Below, piece after piece: positions 1 through 6,343 of a stretch of 10,842 nucleotides of DNA. Under the pieces are notes generated by a model that was given only the letters and a program-made list of their open reading frames with translations, was not told the DNA's origin and did no database searches. Both the position numbers and the translations under genes were made by a program. Source of the DNA: Candidatus Poseidonia alphae (GTDB taxonomy: Archaea > Thermoplasmatota > Poseidoniia > Poseidoniales > Poseidoniaceae); contig DAVD01000025.1 in NCBI GenBank assembly GCA_002505405.1, positions 41,529 to 52,370 of the forward strand, read 5' to 3'. Position 1 is the first letter of the stretch. Every line of letters begins with the position of its first letter.

Positions 1-214
1 TCCAGCACCGGGTCCAAGCGGTCCGGCACCGGGTCCAAGCGGTCCAGCACCAAGTACAGTTGAACCTGAAGCAGAAGAGGAAGTTGAATCCTCAGTTGAG
101 GATGATGACAGTTACCGCGTCGATGAAGATGGAACTGAATGGTGGGAAGATGAGGAAGGGACCTGGTGGTTCCGCCTATCCGGCCAAGAAGAATGGGAAG
201 AATGGACGGAATAA
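1..214 (+). CDS. C-terminal fragment of an acidic, Trp-rich, Pro/Ala/Gly-repeat protein (5' end outside window)
   Basis: An open frame starting at base 2 encodes the last 70 residues of a protein and stops with TAA at 212-214. It begins with two copies of PAPGPSG and a partial third, a flexible low-complexity spacer. A glutamate/aspartate-rich segment follows, then a compact tail with repeated tryptophans (TEWWEDEEGTWWFR, then EEWEEWTE). The tail resembles the end of the next protein downstream: Y-x-V-D, a W/YW-E step, then EG-x-W and Arg. By analogy with that neighbour the fragment is probably the cytoplasmic end of a membrane or surface protein, but no membrane segment is visible here. Only 16 bases separate its stop from the next ATG, so the two genes are probably co-transcribed. 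Function is unknown. Frame and stop are certain; the cellular location is inferred. Confidence 0.75.
   Translation, partial: PAPGPSGPAPGPSGPAPSTVEPEAEEEVESSVEDDDSYRVDEDGTEWWEDEEGTWWFRLSGQEEWEEWTE
2..55 (+). repeat. 21-bp in-frame tandem repeat encoding PAPGPSG
   Basis: Two nearly identical 21-bp units occupy 2-22 and 23-43 and differ by one base (cca/ccg in the first codon). A diverged partial unit covers 44-55. They stay in frame within the coding tail and give a Pro/Gly-rich spacer. More copies may lie upstream of the window. Confidence 0.85.
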
Positions 215-230
215 ATTGGAGTGGATTTAG

Positions 231-2870
231 ATGCAGGCTAAGGACATCTTGATCGTGATGCTGATTGCAGCGACCATGGTCGTGCCTTCGCTTCATTTGG
301 ATACGCCTTCTGAACTCGACCATGAAGATGTTCTCGCTCATTCAGGGACTACCGACAGAGTTGTTGTCGACGGTTCCCCTTCTGACATGTCAGCGGATGA
401 GGTGATTCAGTTTGAAGCAATCATTTACGATGCAGTCAATACGGTCATCGTTGGAAACGTGAATTGGTCCGTATCAAACGGTACCATCAGCGATGATGGA
501 TGGTTTTACCCTTGGTCCTCAGGAACGGTTGAAATCACTGCTGAATACGAAGGTGTAGAGGGCAGTTTTAACATCACAGTAATGCCTGGTGTTGCAACGT
601 CAATCGAAGTGTCGAGCACCCAATTCTTTGCGAAAGAATCGGCTCCACTAACAGCTGATTTGATCGACGGCCGTGGAAATCGTATGGCTGGTGGACCAGG
701 AATGGTGTGGGACATTGATGGCATGTATTTTGGCCAAGGAACACCGACGTTTACTCCAGATAGCACTGCGTCCTTTGAATTGAAAGTCCGCTACAATCAG
801 CTTGAAGATTCGACCGTCGCTACTGTTTCAGCAGGCGCTCCATTCGAATTCGTCTTTAGCCAAAACTTGCAAGTTCGTGCAGGAACACTAACGCTCATCC
901 AACCAACACTGGTTGACCAGAACGGTTACGAGATGTCTCTTTCCTATACCCCCTCAATTGGGTGGTATGCTGAAAACGGTTCATTCAATGCCCAAGGTGA
1001 ATATTCTGCAACCAATACCGGCCGTTGGGCCATTAGCGCAACCTCGGGGAACATCACTGGAAGCGGATTCATCGATGTCATCCCAGGCGACGCAGTTGCT
1101 TCAGAACTCAAGTTCGTTGATGACCCAGAAGTATTTGTCGCTGGAGAACGGTACGAAGTTGTCTTTGATCGAAGGGATGAAAATGGATACATCGGTTTTG
1201 TTTCACCCGATATTGACTCAATCGCAACAGATTCGGGGGGCTTGTCAGCCGACGATGGACATGTTTACTGGAGTCCTTCCGAAGTGGGCAGTGCGACGCT
1301 CACGGGTACGGATGGAAGCGTTTCCACTCAACTCGTTGTTGAGGTAGTACATGGGCAAGCCATTGAAGTGGTCATGGTGAGTGAGCCCATGGTTGCATTT
1401 GCAGGTGACCAAGGAGCCATTTTACTCAATGCTGTTGATGTTAAAGGAAACACTTGGGTGGTGAACGGAACCATCACCATGAACATGGGTAATGCTACGC
1501 AAATATCCGACATGGGAAGCTATCAACTGGTTCAAGCCACTACGACTCAATCTTGGTATTTTGAAGGGAATTGGTTTGATAATGAAACAGGGTCAATGTT
1601 TGTGACGACCTATGATTTTGATGTTCAACCAGGGCCACTGGCTTTCATTATGCTTGCAGGTGACGGTGAACAAGTTCCCGCAGACGGGGAAATTGATCTT
1701 TCTCCAGAGTTCTACGATGCTTACGGCAACCAACTCTCTGAAATTGATTTGAATTGGACGCTTGATGATTCAGACATCACTCTTGAGATGATACTCAATT
1801 CCAATCGTTGGGTTCCATCTTCTGTGGGTGGCCACGAAATCAGAGTCAATGCAGACGGTGTTTTTGCTACGATTCGACTGACGGTGACAGCAGGAACCGC
1901 TCACGGGCTGGTTACTGACATGGATGATGGTCTTCTCGTCAAGGCAGGAGAGCCTACAGACCTCTTCGTTCAAGTGGTTGACGTCCATGGAAATCTTGCA
2001 GAAGCTACCGCTGTTACGACCCCGTTAAATTCCAGTCTCGGAGAACTTGATGCATCCCCTACTGGCCTCGGCTTCTGGCAGTTTACCGGAAAAGAAAGCG
2101 GAGTATACGAATTGATTCTCCAAGAAGAAAGTGCCCTTCACGTCATTCCGCTTACGGTGGTTGCTGGTGAGCCCATTCGTATCCAAGCCAGTTTGAATCA
2201 AGAATCAATGGCTGAAGGTGATGTTGTTCTTCTCGAAGCATTTGGAATCGATGAATTCGGGAACATTGTCGCTATGGAAGGCGAAAATACCTCCGTTGAA
2301 TGCAATGCAGGAGATACGAACTTCGTTACTGAAGGAACATGGGAACTCAGTTTGACGGATGGTGGGACTGACCGGACATGCACGCTTCGTTGGAACGGAT
2401 TGCTCGCTCAGACATTCTTTGACGTGGATGACGTACTCCTTGGCGGAGCCGTCGGTTCTACGAATACAGCAATGTCAATGGCTGCATTATTGCTTTGTTT
2501 GATTCTTGCCGTCCTGGTCGTTCTTGCTCGCAAGGCATCTTCTGTTGAGGTGGCGGATTGGGTCGACGACGCGTTTGATAGCGATGATGATGATGCCGAT
2601 TACGAAGACGATGATGATGATGATGGCGATAACGGTGAACAGGAAGCATTCTCTGAATCTTCAGAGGTTCAAGACCACACACCGTCAAACAAACATCACG
2701 GGTTATCTCCTGAAGACATTACCAAACTTGCAAAAGAGGCTGGAAATGTTGGCGTTATGCAGGCTACTCCTTCAACGAAACAAGGTCAGACGGGATGGTA
2801 TGTAGACGTGTCAGAGGAACTGCAATACTGGGAAGTTACACCTGAAGGCGATTGGATCCGTCAAGAGTAG
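231..2870 (+). CDS. Large secreted/surface protein with tandem Ig-like repeats, single C-terminal membrane anchor and acidic cytoplasmic tail
   Basis: This 879-residue protein has a hydrophobic N-terminal signal segment (about residues 6-20). Roughly eight tandem beta-sandwich, Ig/Big-like repeats of about 80-92 residues follow, with joints near 120, 202, 286, 375, 468, 555 and 646. Each joint carries a V-x-x-G-x-A type linker (VMPGVA, VIPGDA, VTAGTA), and many repeats have a D-x-x-GN turn. At least eleven N-x-S/T sequons suggest N-glycosylation. Cys691 and Cys717 in the last repeat could form a disulfide. A membrane helix spans about 747-766, followed by Arg-Lys, an Asp-rich run (776-800) and a conserved-looking Trp/Tyr tail (854-879). 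This implies a long extracellular stalk and a cytoplasmic tail of about 110 residues. ATG 231 is preceded by GGAGTGG at 218-224. Likely roles are adhesion or cell-surface structure; no enzymatic domain was recognised. Topology is well supported, function is not. Confidence 0.85.
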   Translation: MQAKDILIVMLIAATMVVPSLHLDTPSELDHEDVLAHSGTTDRVVVDGSPSDMSADEVIQFEAIIYDAVNTVIVGNVNWSVSNGTISDDGWFYPWSSGTVEITAEYEGVEGSFNITVMPGVATSIEVSSTQFFAKESAPLTADLIDGRGNRMAGGPGMVWDIDGMYFGQGTPTFTPDSTASFELKVRYNQLEDSTVATVSAGAPFEFVFSQNLQVRAGTLTLIQPTLVDQNGYEMSLSYTPSIGWYAENGSFNAQGEYSATNTGRWAISATSGNITGSGFIDVIPGDAVASELKFVDDPEVFVAGERYEVVFDRRDENGYIGFVSPDIDSIATDSGGLSADDGHVYWSPSEVGSATLTGTDGSVSTQLVVEVVHGQAIEVVMVSEPMVAFAGDQGAILLNAVDVKGNTWVVNGTITMNMGNATQISDMGSYQLVQATTTQSWYFEGNWFDNETGSMFVTTYDFDVQPGPLAFIMLAGDGEQVPADGEIDLSPEFYDAYGNQLSEIDLNWTLDDSDITLEMILNSNRWVPSSVGGHEIRVNADGVFATIRLTVTAGTAHGLVTDMDDGLLVKAGEPTDLFVQVVDVHGNLAEATAVTTPLNSSLGELDASPTGLGFWQFTGKESGVYELILQEESALHVIPLTVVAGEPIRIQASLNQESMAEGDVVLLEAFGIDEFGNIVAMEGENTSVECNAGDTNFVTEGTWELSLTDGGTDRTCTLRWNGLLAQTFFDVDDVLLGGAVGSTNTAMSMAALLLCLILAVLVVLARKASSVEVADWVDDAFDSDDDDADYEDDDDDDGDNGEQEAFSESSEVQDHTPSNKHHGLSPEDITKLAKEAGNVGVMQATPSTKQGQTGWYVDVSEELQYWEVTPEGDWIRQE
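2583..2630 (+). repeat. GAT/GAC-rich coding microsatellite (poly-Asp)
   Basis: Runs of gat/gac codons encode Asp785-788 and Asp793-798 within the acidic cytoplasmic segment just after the membrane anchor. Such trinucleotide runs are prone to length variation. The antisense His-rich reading frame here is only the complement of these codons. Confidence 0.7.
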
Positions 2871-2966
2871 TCTCATCATAATTTCTTGAATAACATGGGT
2901 TTATGACTTGGGCCCGCTCACAAGGAAACAGAGATGGCTCACTATACCGCTCTAGGACTGATGTAA

Positions 2967-3386
2967 ATGGATACAAAACAATTGATTGAACAACTCAACG
3001 ATGCACTCGGATGGGAAATCCGTGCAGTGAACATGTATGCTCACTATGCTGCTAACATCCGTGGAATTCATCGGCTTCAACTCTCTCCAATGTTTACCAC
3101 CGAATCTACTGAATCTTTGACGCATGCTGACATTGTTCGTCAGGCAATTGTCAAGCTGGGAGGCATTCCTGTCACCGAACGCAATCCTCATGAAATCATT
3201 CACAGCGTAAATTATGAAGAAATGCTTCAGAGAAGTTTGGAAACCGAAACCAAGGCCGCAGAGGTTTACGGTCAAATTATGGAGACCATCGGCGACGCTG
3301 GCGACCAAGAAATGTACGATGCCATCGAGCAAATTTATCTCGCTGAACTGCGAAGTCTTGAGTCGCTCCGCTTGCTCTTGTCGTGA
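2967..3386 (+). CDS. Ferritin-like (bacterioferritin-type) four-helix protein with incomplete diiron site
   Basis: This 139-residue, mostly helical protein matches the ferritin-like/bacterioferritin fold. Helix 1 carries L-x(3)-LGWEIRAVNMY with Glu17. Helix 2 ends in THADIVRQAIVKLGGIP, the usual H-A-D ... LGG-x-P turn, with His53. Helix 3 has LETETKAAEVY with Glu94, and helix 4 has Glu127. Against the bacterioferritin ligand set (E, ExxH, E, ExxH), the helix-2 Glu three residues before His53 is Ser50, with Glu49 one position off. The helix-4 His is Ser130. No Met equivalent to the heme ligand was recognised. It is slightly shorter than typical bacterioferritin (about 155-160 residues). It may store iron poorly, bind a different metal, or be a structural subunit. 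It is a single gene 96 bases after the surface protein, and it converges on the fusion gene with a 15-base gap. A short AT-rich element near 2941-2947 lies about 25 bases before the ATG and may be a promoter, but it is weak. Confidence 0.7.
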   Translation: MDTKQLIEQLNDALGWEIRAVNMYAHYAANIRGIHRLQLSPMFTTESTESLTHADIVRQAIVKLGGIPVTERNPHEIIHSVNYEEMLQRSLETETKAAEVYGQIMETIGDAGDQEMYDAIEQIYLAELRSLESLRLLLS

Positions 3387-3401
3387 AGGCAGCAATGTTC
3401 T

Positions 3402-4814
3402 TCATTCACCGAGATGAACAATGACTTTCATCTCTACCGCAATGGGAGTCGGGAGTGCATCAATCGCTAATGTTGTACGGGTTGGACCAACCTTCCCAAG
3501 AGTTTCTGCCCACACCTCATTGTAGCCTGAAAAGTCGCGTTTCATATCGACCAAGAATGTTGTAACATCAACAACTTGCTTCATTGTTCCGCCTGCTTCT
3601 TCCACAACTCGTCGAACGTTTTCAACCACAGCATGAGTCTGTGCTTTGATGTCGTAATCCAGTGGTTCTCCGTTTTCATCATGGATCGGGCCGCCAGGAA
3701 TTGCGTTTGTTCCAGGTTGGCGAGGTCCAACACCAGAGAGATAGAGCATGTTTCCAACCCGTCGTGCATGGGGATAAGCTCCAACAGGTTTGGGGGCACT
3801 ATCGGTATTCACCGAGCCCTCAATTTCAGTAGGCTCCCACAGTGCTGGTCCGTTGCTTTGAACCGCAGTTGCCGGCTGTTCTTCGATTTCAACGTCTTCA
3901 ACCGCGTCCAAAACCCCACGCTCGCCGTGGAAATATTCCACGTCTTCCTCATCGTACTCTTTGTCACCCACACCCGATGGCGTTGGGTCAAGATGTACGA
4001 CGGCTCCTCCAGCTCCATGAATGGCTTCGTAAGCCATAACGTCCCCTGTCAAATCGTTACGGTTTCCGTTCATGGCGGAAAGCCACCACATCGGTTTGAA
4101 GGCAACCACTTTCTGTACACGGATTTGCCGCTGAATGGTACGGGAGAGTTGCCCAACATCTTCCAATCGCCCTTGCCTCAAGAATTCAAGGATTTTCTGA
4201 TTCCATTCATGGTCTTTGAGCGAATGGATCTTGTCTTCAGACGGTTCAATGAAGTCAGTGAACATGCGGTTTGAAAGCGACATTGCAGTGACAGCTACGA
4301 CCCTTTTTCCTTGTGCCTTGACCACGTCGAGGCATGCCTTTGCCATAACGGTCGTCTCCGAACGGTTGGCGTAAACATTTGACGATACGATGACTGCAGG
4401 GATTTTGTTGTCGGGATTGAGTAATGTAAGAGCAACGACGGACCCCACGTCAATAGGGAATCCCTTGTAATTGACACAACGACTTTGCAACCCTCTGGCC
4501 TTATTTGCATCATCCCAAGCATGGGCAAACTCTTGGTCGATGTTGAACGAATATGGGATGGAACCAAGGTCGTGAAAATCATGGTCAACCATAACCCATT
4601 CTGGATTGGGATCGGACTGGATTTGATGGCCGATGACCGAAGGCCAAGTGGTCGAGTAAACGACGATTAAATCCGCTTCAAGTTCACGAATGGTTTGTGC
4701 TGCTTGATCAAATGCTTCCCTCAATTTTTTCCATCCTGGGTTTTGGTCAGGAGCGAGGACGGTGTGGGGGTGGACAGGGACGACAAAAGAAGCGACAATC
4801 TTGCCTTCACTCAT
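3402..4814 (-). CDS. Fusion protein: non-catalytic LigB-type (aminophenol dioxygenase alpha-like) domain + RidA/2-aminomuconate deaminase-like domain
   Basis: This 470-residue protein has two halves. Residues 1 to about 275 align along their length with the upstream dioxygenase (VPVHPH start, VIVSSN, VVAVTAMSLSNR, WWLSAMNG). The catalytic positions have changed: SPHW is STTW, the Tyr before Gly is Val123, the His in SHR is Asn182, and the metal Glu position is about Lys235. This matches the accessory alpha subunit of heteromeric aminophenol dioxygenases. An acidic linker (about 280-325) leads to a RidA/YjgF domain (338-470) with YPHARRVGNMLYLSG, GYNEVW and GPTRTTLAIDALP. It keeps Arg446, equivalent to the RidA substrate-binding arginine, and this variant resembles 2-aminomuconate deaminases (AmnD/NbaF type). 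The predicted role is to pair with the catalytic subunit and deaminate 2-aminomuconate to 4-oxalocrotonate. The start overlaps the upstream stop as ATGA, indicating translational coupling. The domain calls are firm; the substrate is inferred. Confidence 0.82.
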   Translation of the reverse strand: MSEGKIVASFVVPVHPHTVLAPDQNPGWKKLREAFDQAAQTIRELEADLIVVYSTTWPSVIGHQIQSDPNPEWVMVDHDFHDLGSIPYSFNIDQEFAHAWDDANKARGLQSRCVNYKGFPIDVGSVVALTLLNPDNKIPAVIVSSNVYANRSETTVMAKACLDVVKAQGKRVVAVTAMSLSNRMFTDFIEPSEDKIHSLKDHEWNQKILEFLRQGRLEDVGQLSRTIQRQIRVQKVVAFKPMWWLSAMNGNRNDLTGDVMAYEAIHGAGGAVVHLDPTPSGVGDKEYDEEDVEYFHGERGVLDAVEDVEIEEQPATAVQSNGPALWEPTEIEGSVNTDSAPKPVGAYPHARRVGNMLYLSGVGPRQPGTNAIPGGPIHDENGEPLDYDIKAQTHAVVENVRRVVEEAGGTMKQVVDVTTFLVDMKRDFSGYNEVWAETLGKVGPTRTTLAIDALPTPIAVEMKVIVHLGE

Positions 4815-5713
4815 TCGTCTCCCTCCTCATGAGCATAGCACGGCCATTCGACAATGGCATTCCCAGTTCCGATAATGGTTCCATAGCCGTGAAGAATCGC
4901 AGGGTAGTCCGGGACATTCATTGCTGAAAGCAACCACGAAAATGCCCCACCGTCACTTTCAGCGATGGCTTGTTCGGTAAACTCCGGCATTTCATCCAGG
5001 ATGCGCTGACTCTGTCCTTTGACCATATAATCGATAATACGCATGTCCCACAGGTGCATGGCATGGCTCGTTATGTGCTCTTTGCTCATGTCTTCTGGAA
5101 CTTCTGATTCGGTTGTGAAATGCCGGTGTGAAAGAGAGTTACTTGCGATGACAACGACCCTCTTTCCACTTTCTTCAATCGCCTTGCGTGTTACCTTTCC
5201 AAGTTCAATCATCATGTCCTGCATGACTTCAACAGAATAGTATTGGCTTGAGCGGTTACTGGAAACGACTACCATTGGTTTGTCCCATGATGGATTGAAC
5301 ATGTGTCCTGTGACAATGGTGCCATAATCAACCCTGAAATCTGGGTTCTCCATCAGTTTAACAGACAGTCCCGAAGCTTGTGCTTCATCGTGGATTGCCT
5401 TTGTTAGGTCTACGTCAATGTTCATGTCATAGTGGTAGCGAAACAAATTGGGGAATACTGGGTCAACCGACAGACCCTCAAAATGCGGGAGGCCGAGGAA
5501 ATGGGTTCCAACATAAGTTTGCCAGTGAGGTGAAAGGACGACGATGGCGTCGTACTCTACATCGGCCAATGATGCGCGAAGTCGTTCATATCCCCATCGG
5601 AGTTGTTCCCAGCCACCTTCAGCAGTGGGCTCATTTTGAGGTGGATTTTCAGCGTAAACCAAATGCGGTGGATGCGGCGCAAGACATCCTGCGACAATTT
5701 TTCCTTTCCCCAT
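4811..5713 (-). CDS. LigB-family extradiol dioxygenase, catalytic subunit, resembling 2-aminophenol 1,6-dioxygenase beta
   Basis: This class III extradiol dioxygenase (300 residues) is predicted to insert O2 and open an aromatic ring using non-heme Fe(II). Visible residues are His14 in APHPPH, His63 in LSPHW and Glu252 in AESDGG as the likely facial triad. Tyr130 and His196 (SHRHF) are probable acid-base residues. From memory, the structurally studied 2-aminophenol 1,6-dioxygenase beta subunit uses His13, His62, Glu251, Tyr129 and His195, a constant one-residue offset. Length also fits that subunit (about 305). An upstream in-frame ATG at 5758 would add 15 residues. The start at 5713 is preferred because GGGAG lies four bases before it and MGKGKIV aligns with the paralogue's MSEGKIV. 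It is the first gene of a two-gene operon. Other LigB substrates (catechols, protocatechuate-like) remain possible, but the neighbouring ALDH and RidA domain favour an aminophenol. Confidence 0.82.
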   Translation of the reverse strand: MGKGKIVAGCLAPHPPHLVYAENPPQNEPTAEGGWEQLRWGYERLRASLADVEYDAIVVLSPHWQTYVGTHFLGLPHFEGLSVDPVFPNLFRYHYDMNIDVDLTKAIHDEAQASGLSVKLMENPDFRVDYGTIVTGHMFNPSWDKPMVVVSSNRSSQYYSVEVMQDMMIELGKVTRKAIEESGKRVVVIASNSLSHRHFTTESEVPEDMSKEHITSHAMHLWDMRIIDYMVKGQSQRILDEMPEFTEQAIAESDGGAFSWLLSAMNVPDYPAILHGYGTIIGTGNAIVEWPCYAHEEGDE

Positions 5714-5812
5714 GATTCTCCCAGACTGAACTGCCCTAAAGGGGCATCGCATTTGCATTCTGTTTGGCCTCTACAGGCCAAGTCTCAAACACCACGAAGA
5801 TTTGGAAGATAC
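5714..5812 (+). promoter_or_regulatory. Divergent intergenic region with two inverted repeats (candidate operators)
   Basis: This 99-bp spacer lies between the divergent dioxygenase (-) and membrane-protein (+) genes and should hold both promoters. Two inverted repeats are visible. TGCCC-taaag-GGGCA (5732-5746) is centred about 26 bases upstream of the dioxygenase ATG, where an archaeal TATA element would be expected if the leader is very short. TTGGCCT-ctac-AGGCCAA (5764-5781) is a perfect 7-bp inverted repeat. Neither is followed by a T tract, so terminators are unlikely. A repressor or activator site is the natural guess. No convincing TATA/BRE pair was recognised. Confidence 0.45.
5718..5722 (-). 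promoter_or_regulatory. Shine-Dalgarno fixing the dioxygenase start at 5713
   Basis: GGGAG on the minus strand sits four bases before ATG 5711-5713. It supports this internal Met over the longer open frame starting at 5758, whose extra 15 residues have no counterpart in the paralogous neighbour. Confidence 0.7.
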
Positions 5813-6340
5813 ATGGCAGACGTCAAGGATGGCGACGCTCCTGCAGAAGGAGAGTTTGAAGGTTCTGAAATTCAGATTTCTAGCGACCCCGCCATCCCAA
5901 CCTCTGCCAGTTGGAACGAGACATGGACCAATGTGGGCATTCCTGCCTTTTTTGGAGCCATCGTAGGTTCGTTATGGCAGTTGCAAATTCAACCCCAGTT
6001 GGGTACTGTTTGGCCTAATCCAGTACAAGCAGCCTTGCTCACGATGCTGCTGTTTTCGCCGCTCTTCCACCGTTGGCTAACCCCCCACGATCAATCCAAA
6101 TGGATGGAATATTCGTTGGGTGTTCTCCTCCCAATTTTGTATCTCGTAGGCATATGGTTCGTACCTGGCTTGACTGGCATGTTCTGTGGGGGTTATCTTG
6201 CCTCCATCGTTTGGATCTGGATGTGCACTTCATGGTGGCGTTTCCATTTGCCCCCGTTCCGAAGTGCCTTATGGCATACACTTGGCGTAAACATCGGTGC
6301 ATTGGGTGGGTCCGTACTGACCTACAACCTCTTCCTGTGA
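5813..6340 (+). CDS. Small multi-pass membrane protein of unknown function
   Basis: This predicted integral membrane protein has 175 residues. An acidic soluble N-terminus (1-38, rich in Asp/Glu/Ser/Thr) precedes four or five hydrophobic helices at about 41-57, 70-88, 99-117, 119-138 and 152-172. A Trp-rich cytoplasmic or lumenal loop follows (WIWMCTSWW, 134-142). No family motif was recognised. The open frame extends upstream to 5603, but that part overlaps the start of the opposite-strand dioxygenase. ATG 5813 is chosen because it lies clear of that gene and is preceded by a purine-rich GGAAG. The gene is divergent from the dioxygenase operon and its TGA abuts the panB stop. Position alone suggests possible involvement in transport or sensing of the catabolic substrate. 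That is weak inference, since it may simply be a neighbour. Confidence 0.65.
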   Translation: MADVKDGDAPAEGEFEGSEIQISSDPAIPTSASWNETWTNVGIPAFFGAIVGSLWQLQIQPQLGTVWPNPVQAALLTMLLFSPLFHRWLTPHDQSKWMEYSLGVLLPILYLVGIWFVPGLTGMFCGGYLASIVWIWMCTSWWRFHLPPFRSALWHTLGVNIGALGGSVLTYNLFL

Positions 6341-6343
6341 TCA
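6338..6343. other. Abutting convergent stop codons (TGATCA palindrome)
   Basis: The stop of the plus-strand membrane gene (TGA, 6338-6340) and the stop of minus-strand panB (6341-6343) are directly adjacent and form TGATCA. There is no intergenic base, so each transcript must end inside the opposite gene. Confidence 0.9.

Noticed and set aside
2..55. Tandem repeat as a CRISPR array
   Set aside because: The units are contiguous, in frame and code for a Pro/Gly spacer; there are no unique spacers.
2458..2688. His-rich minus-strand open frame
   Set aside because: The poly-His is simply the complement of the gat-rich Asp codons in the surface protein.
2871..2966. Small RNA or terminator hairpin after the surface protein
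   Set aside because: No stable stem or T tract could be seen in these 96 bases; only a weak AT-rich element near 2941-2947.
2952..3395. 147-codon frame antisense to the ferritin-like gene
   Set aside because: It mirrors the ferritin-like gene completely and has no independent features.
3576..4274. 232-codon open frame on the plus strand opposite the fusion gene
   Set aside because: It lies wholly antisense to a gene with two recognisable domains, its translation shows no family features and it has no ribosome binding site. It is a shadow of codon bias.
5714..5758. Upstream ATG at 5758 adding 15 residues to the dioxygenase
   Set aside because: The extension has no counterpart in the paralogous domain, and a good GGGAG lies directly before the internal ATG at 5713.
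5764..5781. Inverted repeat as a transcription terminator
   Set aside because: It lies between divergent gene starts and has no following T tract, so an operator is more likely.
5603..5812. Longer N-terminus for the plus-strand membrane protein
   Set aside because: It would overlap the 5' end of the dioxygenase on the other strand and adds a basic, Cys/Trp-containing stretch. ATG 5813 gives a normal start.
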